Shown one piece after another: positions 46,375 to 56,740 of a stretch of DNA of 64,000 nucleotides. The notes under the pieces are model-generated. The model was not told where the DNA came from, did no database searches, and worked only from the letters and a program-made list of their open reading frames with translations. Positions within the stretch are counted from its first letter, which is position 1, and the number at the start of each line of letters is the position of its first letter. This DNA is from Agriotes lineatus (taxonomy: Eukaryota; Arthropoda; Insecta; Coleoptera; Elateridae): contig OW679202.1 of NCBI GenBank assembly GCA_940337035.1, positions 18,823,200 to 18,887,199 on the forward strand. Reading direction: 5' to 3'. The translations under genes and the position numbers were made by a program.

Positions 46375-46854
46375 GTGTGATAAGACGTGGCCGTTGTCAA
46401 GAATGGCGTTTTAATTTCATTCGCCCAATTAGCTCAGCAGTAAAAGGTCTAGAAAAACAGTCGAGGTGGAGCTGCTGTTAAAAGAATAGCGGTTGGGTAA
46501 TTGCTGTTGTTTTTATATTCAATTAAAATTACTATTTACATATTCATTATTTGCAAAACTAAATGAAATAAAGCCTAAGATTAATGTTGTTGACAACTAC
46601 AGCGACTCGGTGGGCGAGACATGGGGTCATGAGTGGCCAGCGTAGTATACGGTAATGGCGACAGCGAGATTTTTGTCGATGCTTACTGATGGCCGGGTAC
46701 TCGGAGAAGCACGGTCGACCAGTGGTGCAAGAAGCGGCGGGCCCGAGTTTTTGGGACCTGGCGAGCGTGTTTAGGTGAAGTCTTGTCGCCGCGTTGAGCT
46801 TAGCACGCACTTTGCGAACCTGGTGGTCGACTTGAAGCGGAACAGATGACATCT

Positions 46855-47155
46855 GGTAGATGCACACTCTGGTCGCAAGCGGCTAGGGCAGGCCTGGAGC
46901 TTGGTGCCGTGCAGAGGACGGATGGTGGAGATACTCTCTGGTCGCAAACAGCTAGAGCATACCTGCAACTTGGGAGTCTTGGTGCCGTGCATAGGACGGA
47001 TGGTGGAGACACACTCCGGTTGCAAACAGCTAGAGCAAACCTACAGTTTGGAGCGTCTTGGTGCCGTGCAGGGAACGGATGGAAGAGATACACTCTGGTC
47101 GCAGGCAGCTGGAGCGGACTTGGAGCTTGGTGCGTTGTTGGCGAAGCCAGATTGA
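46855..47155. repeat. Minisatellite, ~70-82-bp unit, about 4 copies
   Basis: Units begin near 46863, 46930, 47007 and 47089, each with CTCTGGTCGCAAACAGCTAG-like text, GAGCTTGG, and GTGCCGTGCAGAGGACGGAT. Open frames on both strands across it are by-products of the repeat. Confidence 0.75.
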
Positions 47156-47299
47156 CCTTCGTTGGAGGAGGCGGGGTGCCAAATCTTTTGAAACCTGGGG
47201 CTGGTGTCAAGGCGAAGTCTTCTCGCAGACGTGAGCGAACGGTCAAGGTTGTATCCAGAGCTGGCTTGGCTGAACGTTGATGGTTGCTGAGGTTTGCAT

Positions 47300-47560
47300 G
47301 TTGCACATAGGGAGTGCGTGCTTTAAAGCGGAGATGTTGGAAAATGTGTGTTCTTGGTCGCACTTAAAAGGGTGCGAGCTCGAAAGCCTGAGGGGTTTGA
47401 AGTTGGAGCTCTCGGTCACACGTGGAGGGTGCGAGCTCGAAAGCTTCAAGTGTTGGCTGGGAGCTGAAAATTGCTGGGGCGCGCAGGCCGCATATAGGAA
47501 GTCCGTGCTTTAAAGCTGGAGGTGTTTAAAAGGAACTCTGATTGCACGTTATGGAAGTGC
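47300..47560. repeat. Second tandem block, ~62-bp unit plus a duplicated flank
   Basis: GGGTGCGAGCTCGAAAGC occurs twice (near 47369 and 47427), and GTGCGTGCTTTAAAGC / GTCCGTGCTTTAAAGC occur on either side (47315, 47500). Belongs to the 46351-48027 insertion. Confidence 0.6.
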
Positions 47561-48027
47561 ACACATAGAGTCCTGAATGTTGGCGGACATGCCCGGGCTG
47601 AACTTTAGTTCAAATTCCAAGTCCTGGTGATTGCAGACGGAGCCGAACGAATCGCTCGAACTTCTGATCCCAAATGTTTAAATCTTAAATTCTCTGACTT
47701 CGACGTTTGTTCTCGCTCTCGTCGATTCCCGTTGCTACGAGAGTGGGATATTTTTGGCTCACTTCCTCGCTGATTTGCTGATTTCGACATAATTTTCTTA
47801 TTACTAATGGCAGCGATGCGTACTGTATTCAATCGTCTTCCTTGCATTTTGTTGCGGGTATCGATACCTCACACGTGGTGGTTCGATCTAGAGCAACGAT
47901 AATTATTAAAATAAATAATTGGAAATTTTGTATTCTTTAATTTCAACGGTTCCCTTTTGGGCAATCGGCGAACCCTTGGCAAGCGCCATTTCATAAAGAA
48001 TGGCTCATGATCAGATGTCAGCCTTAT

Positions 48028-48414
48028 ATCAAATGTATCCATCAATCTGTATGTCTCTTTGTTTCTTCATCTGCTAGAACTCATTCCTCATCTAAGCTTT
48101 TCAGAGACGCATTTCCGTTGGTTTCCAGATAATTGTCGCTTCTTAACGTACTGTTCGGGCGCAATCGATGGATCGATGAAACGCTTAGAATCTTCCGGCA
48201 TATTAAAGCTCTTTACAGAGAAGAAGGCTTTTCCTTAATAATTAGTCGCAATTGAACCTGACATTCAAAATATAAAGCATTCATCTGAATGCACGTTGGG
48301 GCAGTTTCGTGAACCCTCTGCTCCATGTATGTCCATGCACACGATTGCTTTGTATTGCTCCAGACTTCTTCGAAAACAGTGGTGGACCGACCTTGTTGTA
48401 AGGATAACTTGAAT
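48028..48414 (-). mobile_element. DDE-type transposon copy B, N-terminal-side part
   Basis: Collinear with 33868-34235 of copy A. It is cut at about 48414, where the Penelope-like element begins. Confidence 0.75.
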
Positions 48415-48653
48415 GTATACTTTTTGAGACTTTCGCGGTTACTCGAATTATTATTCTTAACATGGAATTTCTGCTTAGACCGCGTAGTATTTGTATATGA
48501 ACACCCAGCAGTTTCTGGCTTAATGTGCCTTGCACGTTGTGAAGTCGAGCAAAAACCCGCGCAATGGTTATGCTCGTGGCTCGTGTTGTTTGAGTATCTT
48601 GAGAAAGAGGATATTCAGGCAGATTTGGCCGTTTTCCTGTTTGTGCATCCATA

Positions 48654-48700
48654 TTCACTAACGTTTCGCAAGACTTTGCAGCTTGCATCATCAGAGTGAA
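48654..48700 (-). ncRNA. Hammerhead ribozyme (type I, Penelope-associated)
   Basis: Read 48700 to 48654: stem I strand TTCACT, core CTGATGA, stem II GCAAG/CTTGC (loop ctgcaaagt), core GAAA, very short stem III CGT, T at the cleavage position, then AGTGAA pairing six for six with TTCACT. All invariant core bases are present. Such ribozymes are known in Penelope-like elements and are thought to process their RNA; the 4-base ACGT stem III implies dimeric action. Confidence 0.8.
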
Positions 48701-48926
48701 AGTCGCACTAAGAACCGAAGGTCGGTGTGGAGCTATTTATAGTCCTCCGTGCCAGGCGCGCGGAGTGACGTAACGCTGGTTGGTCGTCCGAGTGCAACGT
48801 AATCCGTGGGGCGTGGCCGTATGACGCACAGTGGTTATAATGCTTTAGATCGTGTATCACAAGGGTCCACGTTTTACTAAACTTAAAGCCATCTTCCCTG
48901 TTGATATTATTTGGATGTTTTTCTAT

Positions 48927-49800
48927 TTATATGGCTTCACGTATCACTCGCGGGAGGTAGTGAGGTATTCTGGCAAGTACTCTTGCGTGCTCAAATTCTA
49001 TAGTGTGCCCATTTGTAAACGTATGCTCAGCTACAGCTGATTTTGTGATGCGTTTGTGTTTGCAATCGCCTTTATGTTCTTGAAGTCTTAGATCAACTGA
49101 ACGACCAGTCTGTCCAATGTAACTCGAGCCGCAAGAACAATTAATGCGATATTCGCCAGCGGTTTTTAAACTTGAAATCTTGTCTTTTACCGATCTGAAG
49201 CCGTTACCCAAAGTTTCCTTGCTCGTGAACACAGTTTTGATGTTGCATCGTTGCAGGCCACGTCCTATCTTATCAGTCGACCCTTTAACGTAAGGTAGAA
49301 ATGTTAAGCCTTCCAGAGGTGGGGATTCTTCTTTAGCCTTTTGTGTCATAGTCTTTTCTAGTGCTTTTCGTATGGCGGTAGTTGTGTATCCGTTCTTTTG
49401 TAAAGAGTCAAACAGATGTAGCTTTTCTCTCTCTAGATTTTCTTCATCTGAGATACGAACGGCTCTTGTCGTCAAAGTCTGGAGAACTGTTGCTTTGTGC
49501 ATTGGATGATGGTGTGAGTCAGAATTTAGATATCTGTCCGTGTGTGTTTTCTTTCTATAGACTGCATGTCCTAAACTGCCATCTGATTTACGTTTCACCA
49601 GCACGTCTAGAAACGGAATACTCCAATTTTCCTCTACTTCCATTGTGAATTGTATGTTGGGATGTACAGAATTCAGGTGATTTTTAGAAACAGATTCAAT
49701 GTCTGGCGTCCATGTGGCCAGATGACAAAGGTATCATCTACATATCTCAATCAGTAAGTCGGTTTTAGCTGCGCTTGTTCTGTACCAAGGCTCTCGAACA
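48927..49800 (-). pseudogene. Penelope polyprotein fragment: RT C-terminus and GIY-YIG endonuclease
   Basis: From 49800 the frame shows LGTEQAQLKPTY, a TGA where W is expected, then LRYVDDTFVIWPHG (RT catalytic box). After a frameshift near 49700 an open frame of 238 residues follows (49643-48927). It contains IPFLDVLVKRKSDGSLGHAV (RT thumb-like), YRKKTHTDRYLNSDSHHHP, FLPYVKGSTDKIGR, then the endonuclease domain: YRINCSCGSSYIGQTGR (the GIY-YIG counterpart), LRLQEHKGDCKHKR, SAVAEHTFTNGHTIEFEHAR (conserved His and Glu) and REAI near the end. Such proteins are EN(+) Penelope enzymes that use telomerase-related RT. The copy is inactive because the RT is truncated and broken. Confidence 0.85.
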
Positions 49801-49819
49801 AGCGCAGCTAAAACCGAGT
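49771..49819. repeat. Short perfect inverted repeat at the Penelope 5' truncation
   Basis: GGTTTTAGCTGCGCTTGTTC at 49771 is repeated in reverse complement ending at 49819, with about 10 bases between. One arm is RT coding sequence; the other is an inverted copy added at the truncation point. Confidence 0.85.
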
Positions 49820-49973
49820 CTTATGGAGCAAACTGAGTTAACAGCGATAAAAATATCATTTTTGAACAAATATTTGTTCCCAATGTTATACATGTAGCAT
49901 ATTTCTCATATTATTATTTTCTTTACAGTACAACCTCTAGTTTGTAGTTATTAATGTAGTTTCTTTAGTCTTT

Positions 49974-50820
49974 ATGATTCAAATGCTTGTAGTTCTTTTT
50001 GATGTATCTTTACAGGATTTATCTGTAGAAATGCTTTATCACAAATTGCGAAACACTAATTGCAAAATTTTAAATAACTTTACCTACATCAATTTAGCTA
50101 ATGAAAAGTTCTGCGAACTTTTTAATTTAGCTCTCACTGGTTCAGTACCAAAAACAAAACTAATAAAATACAAATATCCTACGTAGTTTACGTTAAATAT
50201 TATAACAAATATTAAAAAGAAAAATCGTTTGCACAAAAAATTTTAAAAAGACCGTACGATAATCACCTTCATCGTCAATATATAGCGCTGCGAAAACAAG
50301 TTAAGAAGGATATCTTTCATGCTTTTAATGAATTTTTTACTTCCGCCGAAGATTCGATTCTGAATGAACCCGGAAAGTTTTGGTCGTTTATAAAAACTAA
50401 ACAGTCAGCAAAATCAGTTGCTGAGAATATGCACGTTAATAATTTATATTTTAGTGATAACACAGAAGCATCAGATGCTTTTGCTGATAATTTTGAATTA
50501 GTTTATACCCGGGATGATTTAGTTATGAACTTGAAGGAGGAATTACGCGTGAATGCTATATTTCATATTGGCCATATAACTGTTGAAGATACGATTCTAG
50601 CTTTAAGATCTGTGATACCAAAAACTGCAACTGGTTTTGACGGTATTCATTTTTACATATACAAGGCATGCTCTGAATTTTTAGCTTCCCCTATAACAGC
50701 TTTATTCAATCTTTCATTGCACACTTGTACATACCCAGATAATTGTAAAATTACCAAAGTATGTTCAATTTTCAAAAAAAGGAGATAAAACCAATATACT
50801 AGATTACAGACCTATATCTA
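49974..50820 (+). pseudogene. Degraded CR1-group LINE ORF2, first part
   Basis: Begins in the linker between endonuclease and RT (QMLVVLFDVSLQDLSVEML, KYKYPT-W), continues through PGKFWSFIKTKQ-like text to the open stretch 50429-50788 (NMHVNNLYFS, FADNFELVY, RSVIPKTATGFDGIHFYIYK, DNCKITKVCSIFK). It breaks off at DYRPISI (50805-50820). The RT resumes at 52816 with LQSISKVFE. 5' truncated; the same family as the relic at 25.7-27.8 kb. Confidence 0.75.
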
Positions 50821-52815
50821 TTGTAATGGTCTTTAGTATAAGGGTTTAATATCAGATTAATAAGGTTAAAAGAATACAGTAATAAAATTACAAAGGTGAA
50901 TTTAAGTATGAAAAGGATATCAAAATTATTAACATGTATTTGGTAAAGAAATAAAATAGAATTTAAAATTCAATTGAATGAAGCTATATAAGAAACAGTA
51001 AGATTCTAACATAATTTAATTATTATCTGAAATGAGGTGGAGGACTAATGCCAAATACTTATTCGAGAAATGCCAGTCAACATAGTGGGTGTTAGACAAA
51101 TATGATAAAGTTTCTATAGTGTATTGGACTGTAAAATATATGATAAACTAAATCACTAAGGAGATTTTTATTTAGAAGTATGTAAAAATAATTTGGTACA
51201 AAAACATGTAATACATTTGTAAGCGGTTAAAATTAAGAAAAAACCCCTTTATAAAAGTTTAAAAGCTGTTTGGTATATAAACGGGTTGTGAATTAACTAA
51301 AATTGGCGCGGTGAAAAAAAATTTAAAAGATTAAAAGATGTGCAGACTATATGGATGACGAAAATGGTTGTGGTGAAAATACCTAAGTAATACAGTTATA
51401 ATCTACAAAAGAAAATTTCTGGAATGGGATGCCGAACTGAGTTTATTGTCAAATTACATTACATCATATGAATTGGATAACAGGGAATGGTTTTACTGGA
51501 AGTGGTTTACATCGAGATTGTGAGCAGAGTGAGCGTTTTATGGGGTGGATAGGAGGTTTTCATCTAATGGAGTTCTAATTCGACAAGCTTGTCATTGAAG
51601 TGACATCTTGTAACCTGCATCTAGTCGAGGTTCGTGATACTAGCTCGTCGGTTTCTTGAGGATTTTGGTAGGAAGACGTGGAAGGCATTTGCTGCTGGCA
51701 GTACTACTGGAGAAAGTTGGTAGGCGCCTTGTCGTGTTTTGGCCAGGAAGTCTTTGCGGATCCAGGTGTTTTGGCGGAGTTCGTACTAGGATTTGTTTGG
51801 ATGTTGGGAGATCTTTGTGAGATTGCTGGATGGGTTTGGCTTCGTAAATGATAGTATCGAGGACCATTAACAAGTGACAGAATACATGTATTTAAATAAA
51901 AAATTGAAAGAAAAAGATAGAAAGAGTGAAGTGGGGTAATTTTAAAGAGGCAAGTATTTACTATTTGATATTTGTTGAATGACAAGTAATGTAACGAGAA
52001 AGTATTTGTAATTGATTTTGCATTTGCATAATTCAAAGTGACATGTGACGACGTACAAGTTGCCATGAAATAAGAGAATGAAATTTCAGGAATAAAGGCA
52101 GTCTAGATTATGAGCGAGTCCCACCTGTGTTTCAGTTAAGAGTAAAAAGATTTCTACCGGAGTTAGCGATTTAATAATATTGATAATTCATAATTATAAA
52201 AAGGCAAATTAGTTACCAAAAATTAAATTTTAAACGAGAATTGATTGAAAATAAAATAAAGTATAGTAAAAGTCAGATGTAATAGCTAAAGTATAATGAT
52301 TATTGTTATACCATAAAACCATTTTAATATACAGGGTGTTCCATTAATATATAACTTTTAGGCGTGGTAGGGGACATCAAAGCAAACATTTTTTGCTTGG
52401 TAAACATATGTCCAAAACGCTTCAATTTCGAGATACAGGGTAAAAAAAGTTGTGTTTTTAGTTGCTTCACCTTAAACAAATTTAAAAATTCAAACAAAAA
52501 CTATTGGGTGTTATTTTTTATGCAAAACACTAACATGTAATAGTTCTAAAAGATGCCACATAAAGTTGCCAACAAACTGTGAAAATTTTATTAAAATCGG
52601 CTGAAGCGTTTTTTTCTACAAATTTTAACACCCTGTATCTCGAAAACGAAGCGTTTTTGGACATATATTTATAAAGCAAAAAATGTTTGTTTTGATGTCC
52701 CCTACCACCCACAAAAGTTTGTCGGTATATTTATGAAACACCCAGTATAAAGACCATTATAACATAGTCAATTATAACATAAAATACGCGCCACAACGTG
52801 AAGCCAGAACACTAT
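50821..52815. mobile_element. ~2-kb non-coding insertion in the LINE
   Basis: Separates the two RT parts exactly within the conserved YRPISI-(LQ)SISKVFE block, so both boundaries are known to within a few bases. TTGTAATGGTCTTTA (50821) and the inverse TAAAGACCATTATAA (52747-52761) match at 14 of 15 positions and may be its TIRs. It carries a later MITE (52330-52747). Open frames near 51640-52066 do not resemble known proteins. Confidence 0.55.
52330..52747. mobile_element. MITE, ~418 bp, ~130-bp TIRs, TA target sites
   Basis: Left arm TA-CAGGGTGTTCCATTAATATA; the right arm ending ACACCCAGTA is the inverse. The arms share GGTAGGGGACATCAAARCAA, ACATTTTTTGCTT, ATGTCCAAAA and CGAGATACAGGGT. So little unique centre remains that the whole element could fold into one hairpin. 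Confidence 0.85.
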
Positions 52816-54130
52816 ATTACAATCGATATCCAAAGTATTTGAAACCATCTTATATAAAAAAATATTTTCCTTTGTAAAATCAGAAATATCAGTCATGCAG
52901 CATGGTTTTATACCCAATCGATCACCGGTCACTAATTTATATTCTTTCACTTAGGAAATATCTAAAACCTTGGACGATAATTTGCAAGTTGATGTTGTGT
53001 ACACCGACTTCGCTAATACTTTTGATAAAGTGGACCACAAAATTTTAATTAAAAAATTACACTTCTTTGGATTTCAAACAAAAATAACATTTTTTTTTTC
53101 ACTTCCTACCTTAACTATAGAAGACAACGTGTAGTTTATAAAAGCTGTATATATTAAGAATATCATTCATTATCGGGTGTTCCTCAAGATGCACATTTGG
53201 GACCGTTATTATTTCTTTTGTTTATAAACGACTTACCAGCTGTCATAGAATACTCAAAACATGCTCTCTTTGCAGACGATCTTAAAGTATGGAATGTAAT
53301 AGAATCTGTTAACGACTGCCAATTACTTCAAAAATATATTAAAAATATTTATCAATTGAGCCAAGAGAATAAGCTATACTTCAATATTAACAAGTGTTAT
53401 ACGATGATGTTCATCAAAAAGAAATTTTTTATTAGATATACAGTATAGATAACAATTTTCTTTCAGTCAAAAATGATGTCTTAGATCTAGGTGTTACGTT
53501 TGACAGGTCACTAACATTTTCTAAACATGTCATCATATCTATAAATAGTGCTCTGAAAATGTTAGGTTTCCTAATATGAAACAGTTTAAATGTCAAAAAT
53601 ACGTCTACATTAATTAAACTTTATAATGCCTATGTTCAATCGAGGCTAGAGTTCTCTGCTGGTGTTTGGTCTCTAGCATCAGTGTTTATAAGGAACAAAC
53701 GGAAAAAGTTTAAAAACGTGTTATGATATTTCCACATTATAAAGCCACTAGAATATATCCTTTAATGGAACCTTCTTACATGCAGTTATTAAATACATTT
53801 AAATTTCATGTCTTAGAAATACGTCGCAAAATATTTTCTTGTACCGTGTAATCCATTACAGAATTGATCGTCGTCCTTCAATTTTGATTCAACTAAATTG
53901 TTTTGTGCCAAAACATACAGCTCATTTTCGGGCTTATTTCTACTTAGGATAAACTGAGAACTAATATACTACGTTATTTACCTTTATACGCAACCTGTGA
54001 TTTGGCTAATAAACTTATCGATGAAATCGATATTTTTAATGGGAACATTAAAGCATTCAAAACTAACTCTTCTGTGCGCTGCTTGGACCACTCCCCGTTT
54101 CTTGTTAAGTTATATGGATTGATTTCTTTA
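52816..54130 (+). pseudogene. Degraded CR1-group LINE ORF2, second part
   Basis: Continues from SISKVFETILYKKIFSFV (52825) through ISVMQHGFIPNRSPVTNLYS, DVVYTDFANTFDKVDHKILI (RT palm Asp, near 53005) and MGPLLFLLFINDLPAVIEYS, to the catalytic box HALFADDLKVW (near 53270). The thumb-like region (LDLGVTFDRSLTFSKH-like, near 53490; SRLEFSAGVW, near 53640) and a C-terminal stretch end near 54125. Frameshifts and stops throughout. Confidence 0.75.
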
Positions 54131-54432
54131 TAGCTGTGTTATGTTTCCCATTGTTATTGATTATTATTATTATCATCACTCTGTTATTATTTATATTTTA
54201 ATTAACATATTCAAATTTAGTTTGTGTTTTGTGTAGCAACGGCTTGCTGTTGTTGATACTAGTACTAGTAGTTTTGTTACTTATGAAGTTGGATTTCATT
54301 TATAGCGGTTTTGCCATTGTATATTAGGTTATGTATTATATCGTGAATGTACGCTGTGGCCTAATTTTAGTGCCTAATCACTGTTGGCACCAGCTTAAAC
54401 AACCCAATTAAATAAATATCCAATAAATAAAA
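54131..54432 (+). repeat. 3' UTR and tail of the CR1-group LINE
   Basis: Non-coding tail with CTGTTGGCACCAGCTTAAAC and a terminal AATAAATATCCAATAAATAA stretch, the usual simple-repeat end of these LINEs. Confidence 0.55.
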
Positions 54433-54434
54433 AA

Positions 54435-55285
54435 ATACAGAATTAAATACAAATAAATATTTCAGGCTTTATAAGTTATCTTCTTTTGTTAAACTGTTTA
54501 ATTTTCGACAATTTACATAGCAATTAACATTAATCACTGATTGCTGTCGTTAATAAATAATATTCAAATCTAGCCTGGCTAATCTGCACTGTTTGTGACA
54601 CATGATACACACACTGTTAAATTAATTGTTAAATCCTGCTCTATTTTCTAAAACCTAAAATGAACTGAAGTTAGCAAAGAGTTATAAATATAGATTCTTA
54701 ATACCAAGAAAAGTATTCCTAATTACAATATTTGTGTTTCTTCTGGAATCTACTAATTCCGGCAGCAACGCAAACATAAAATTCGTTTAATTTTGGCATT
54801 ACCTTAGTTTTTGTACAAATTACTACGGCACACCAATAATAAGCATGAAGTAACTTATTTATTTTGAACAAGTGCTGCAGAACACAATTTCTTCGTTCCG
54901 TTGTTAAAGCCGAAGAACTTATAGCAACGAATACTACTTCTAAATCTCTTCAAATTGAACGACTGAATCCCAGTTGTCAAGTGTAAAGTTAGCACAACTA
55001 GGCACTGAGAAAAGAAAACATACTGATAAAGTATTTATTGGTTAGGCTTGCATTGTCTGTAATTTGGAAATCCAATGCTCCTACAGCCAATGCATAATCC
55101 CTGCAACAAGTTTTCGAGGAATACGTTATCCTTCCGTGAAGGTTATTAGTTATTACAAACAGCCTCATATTCTACGTATATGCACCGGTGGTGCTTTTAT
55201 TTCGAAATGCTAACATTTAATTTGTTCTAGGGACATTTTAAATATTTATTTTATATGCTACTAAAAATCTAAATACAGATAGTAA
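54435..55285. other. No recognisable gene
   Basis: AT-rich; no domain, exon or terminal repeat seen. Confidence 0.45.
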
Positions 55286-55546
55286 ATATACTGAGTGTTT
55301 CACTTAAGGTGCGAACATAGGAAAATAGCATGGAAAATCGAATATATGCAGATTCCTGCTTGCCGCTTGAATTGATAGGATTGATAGTGGTAGTTATCAA
55401 TCGAAAGTGAAAACAAATGCGCTTAATTTGATACTACTTTACTTGAATGTATTGCTTGTTTACAAACTGTAATAAATAATTTGCATTTTATTCACAAAAA
55501 CTAGACCAGCTATGATCAAATTTGTTTATGCCAAAATAAATGTTAT

Positions 55547-55735
55547 TTGGCATTTATTATCGAAAGATTTTACAGTGGCGTCAGTTTACGCACAGTTCGT
55601 GATTTATTCTCAGTTAAATTTAAGAATCGACATATTCCATCTATATCAACAATTCACAAGCTTGTGAAAAAATTTGAAACTACAAGCGAATTTATAGCAA
55701 CTACTCAAAAAGTTCTCCATTCTCCTGTAAACTAG
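55547..55735 (+). pseudogene. Inverted copy of the transposase N-terminus
   Basis: Plus-strand frame FIIERFYSGVSLRTVRDLFS, then HIPSISTIHKLVKKFETT, the helix-turn-helix start of the same transposase. The equivalent text lies on the minus strand at about 56740-56610 (VSLHTFFNLVSVKFNNRPIP-like). It is a by-product of the inverted duplication, not a separate gene. Confidence 0.75.
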
Positions 55736-55737
55736 AA

Positions 55738-56740
55738 TCCAATCTGTTATAAAATGCCTGCCTTACATTAGACAACAGTCTATCTGTGATTAGCCTACAC
55801 TCCGCAACGATTGCTTCGCGCAAAGTGTCAATATTTTCGTCGCGTTTCCTGTAAATTTTGGTTTTCAGATGACCTCACAAAAAGAAGTCACATGGTGGCA
55901 AATGAGGAGATCTTGGTGGCCAGTTGATATTGTCATCGCGACCTATCCAGCAATTATGAAAGTTATCAGGTTATCACTTATATATTCTCTTATATTCAAA
56001 CCATAAAGCGCTGGACCGGCATTATGCTGAATCCAAATCTCCTTATTTTCACGTGCAACTTTTCCTAATGCAGGGCCAATCTGATTGATTAAAAGGTTTA
56101 TTTCAAACGGTCCAATAATGTTATTGTTGAAAATACCAGCCCAAATATTAATTTTCTGCGGGAACTGCGTTCTTGTTTCAAGAGTTATCCGAGGATTTTC
56201 TTGAGCCCTATATCGAGTGTTCTTCATATTCAGTTCATTATCAAGTGTAAACGTGCATTCATCTGTAAAACAGATTGACCGCAAAACGTTCCTATTTTCG
56301 TTTGAATATTTCTGCATGATTTCACAGAATACGCGTCTGCTTTCATTGACTAAGAATATCTCTTGAGATCACTGAGGTTTGTAGGGATGACAACTACGCT
56401 TCTTCAGAACCTCATGCACCGACCGTGTCGAAACGTTGCACTCTCGAGCAATACTTCTTATGCGAGTTGTTTGATCAGCATTTATCAACCCCAAAACTCT
56501 TTCTTCCAGCTCATGGTTGGCTCTTCTATTCCGTTTGCCTGTAATGTTAACGTCTCGATTGAATATTTGTTTAAACTGCAATATTAGAACTACCTTTTGA
56601 ATCACCTGTTGCTACACTTGCTGTAGTTTCATTTTTTTCACAAACTTATCAATTGTTGATGCAGATGGAATAGGTCGATTATTAAATTTAACAGAGACTA
56701 AATTAAAAAATGTGTGTAAACTGACGCCATTTTAAAATGT
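55738..56740 (-). pseudogene. Mariner/IS630-type transposase
   Basis: Minus strand, N to C: N-terminal helix-turn-helix (56740-56610), second DNA-binding part 56605-56369 (KRNRRANHELEERVLGLINA, RSIARECNVSTRSVHEVLKK), catalytic domain 56317-55943 (SICFTDECTFTLDNELNMKN, first Asp; KINIWAGIFNNNIIGPFEIN; WIQHNAGPALYG, where the second Asp of HDGA is replaced by N), then WIGRDDNINWPPRSPHLPPC-DFFL with the third Asp, an in-frame stop before GHLKTKIYRKRD, and LLSNVRQAFYNRLD. Loss of the second catalytic Asp plus stops make it inactive. Confidence 0.8.

Larger units (their letters stand above)
46351..48027. mobile_element. 1,677-bp insertion with 9-bp target duplication and internal minisatellites
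   Basis: Interrupts copy B of the DDE transposon; comparison with the uninterrupted copy A (33853-33875) defines both junctions. It is flanked by ATCGAATGT (46342-46350) and ATCAAATGT (48028-48036), a 9-base duplication with one change. It has GC-rich tandem repeats in the centre and no recognisable protein. No clear TIRs were seen. A 9-base duplication suits Mutator-like elements, but the family is unknown. Confidence 0.65.
48420..49820 (-). mobile_element. Penelope-like element, 5'-truncated
   Basis: Minus strand, in order: end of the RT with a YVDD box (near 49745), GIY-YIG endonuclease (49643-48927), non-coding 3' region, hammerhead ribozyme (48700-48654), then a terminal region shared with 29502-29820. 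The 5' end is truncated inside the RT and carries a short inverted repeat (49771-49819). The 3' end holds TTCGAGTAACCGCGAAAGTC, whose inverse stands at the 5' side of the 29.5-kb fragment. Confidence 0.85.

Noticed and set aside
46427..46460. tRNA-like GCCCAATTAGCTCAGCAGT
   Set aside because: Looks like a 5' half with an A box, but there is no matching B box or cloverleaf.
46800..47363. 187-codon and 144-codon frames on opposite strands
   Set aside because: Both are read through the minisatellite; the repetition of peptide units follows from the DNA repeat.
48325..48699. 124-codon plus-strand frame
   Set aside because: Antisense to the Penelope terminal region and hammerhead; explained by that element.
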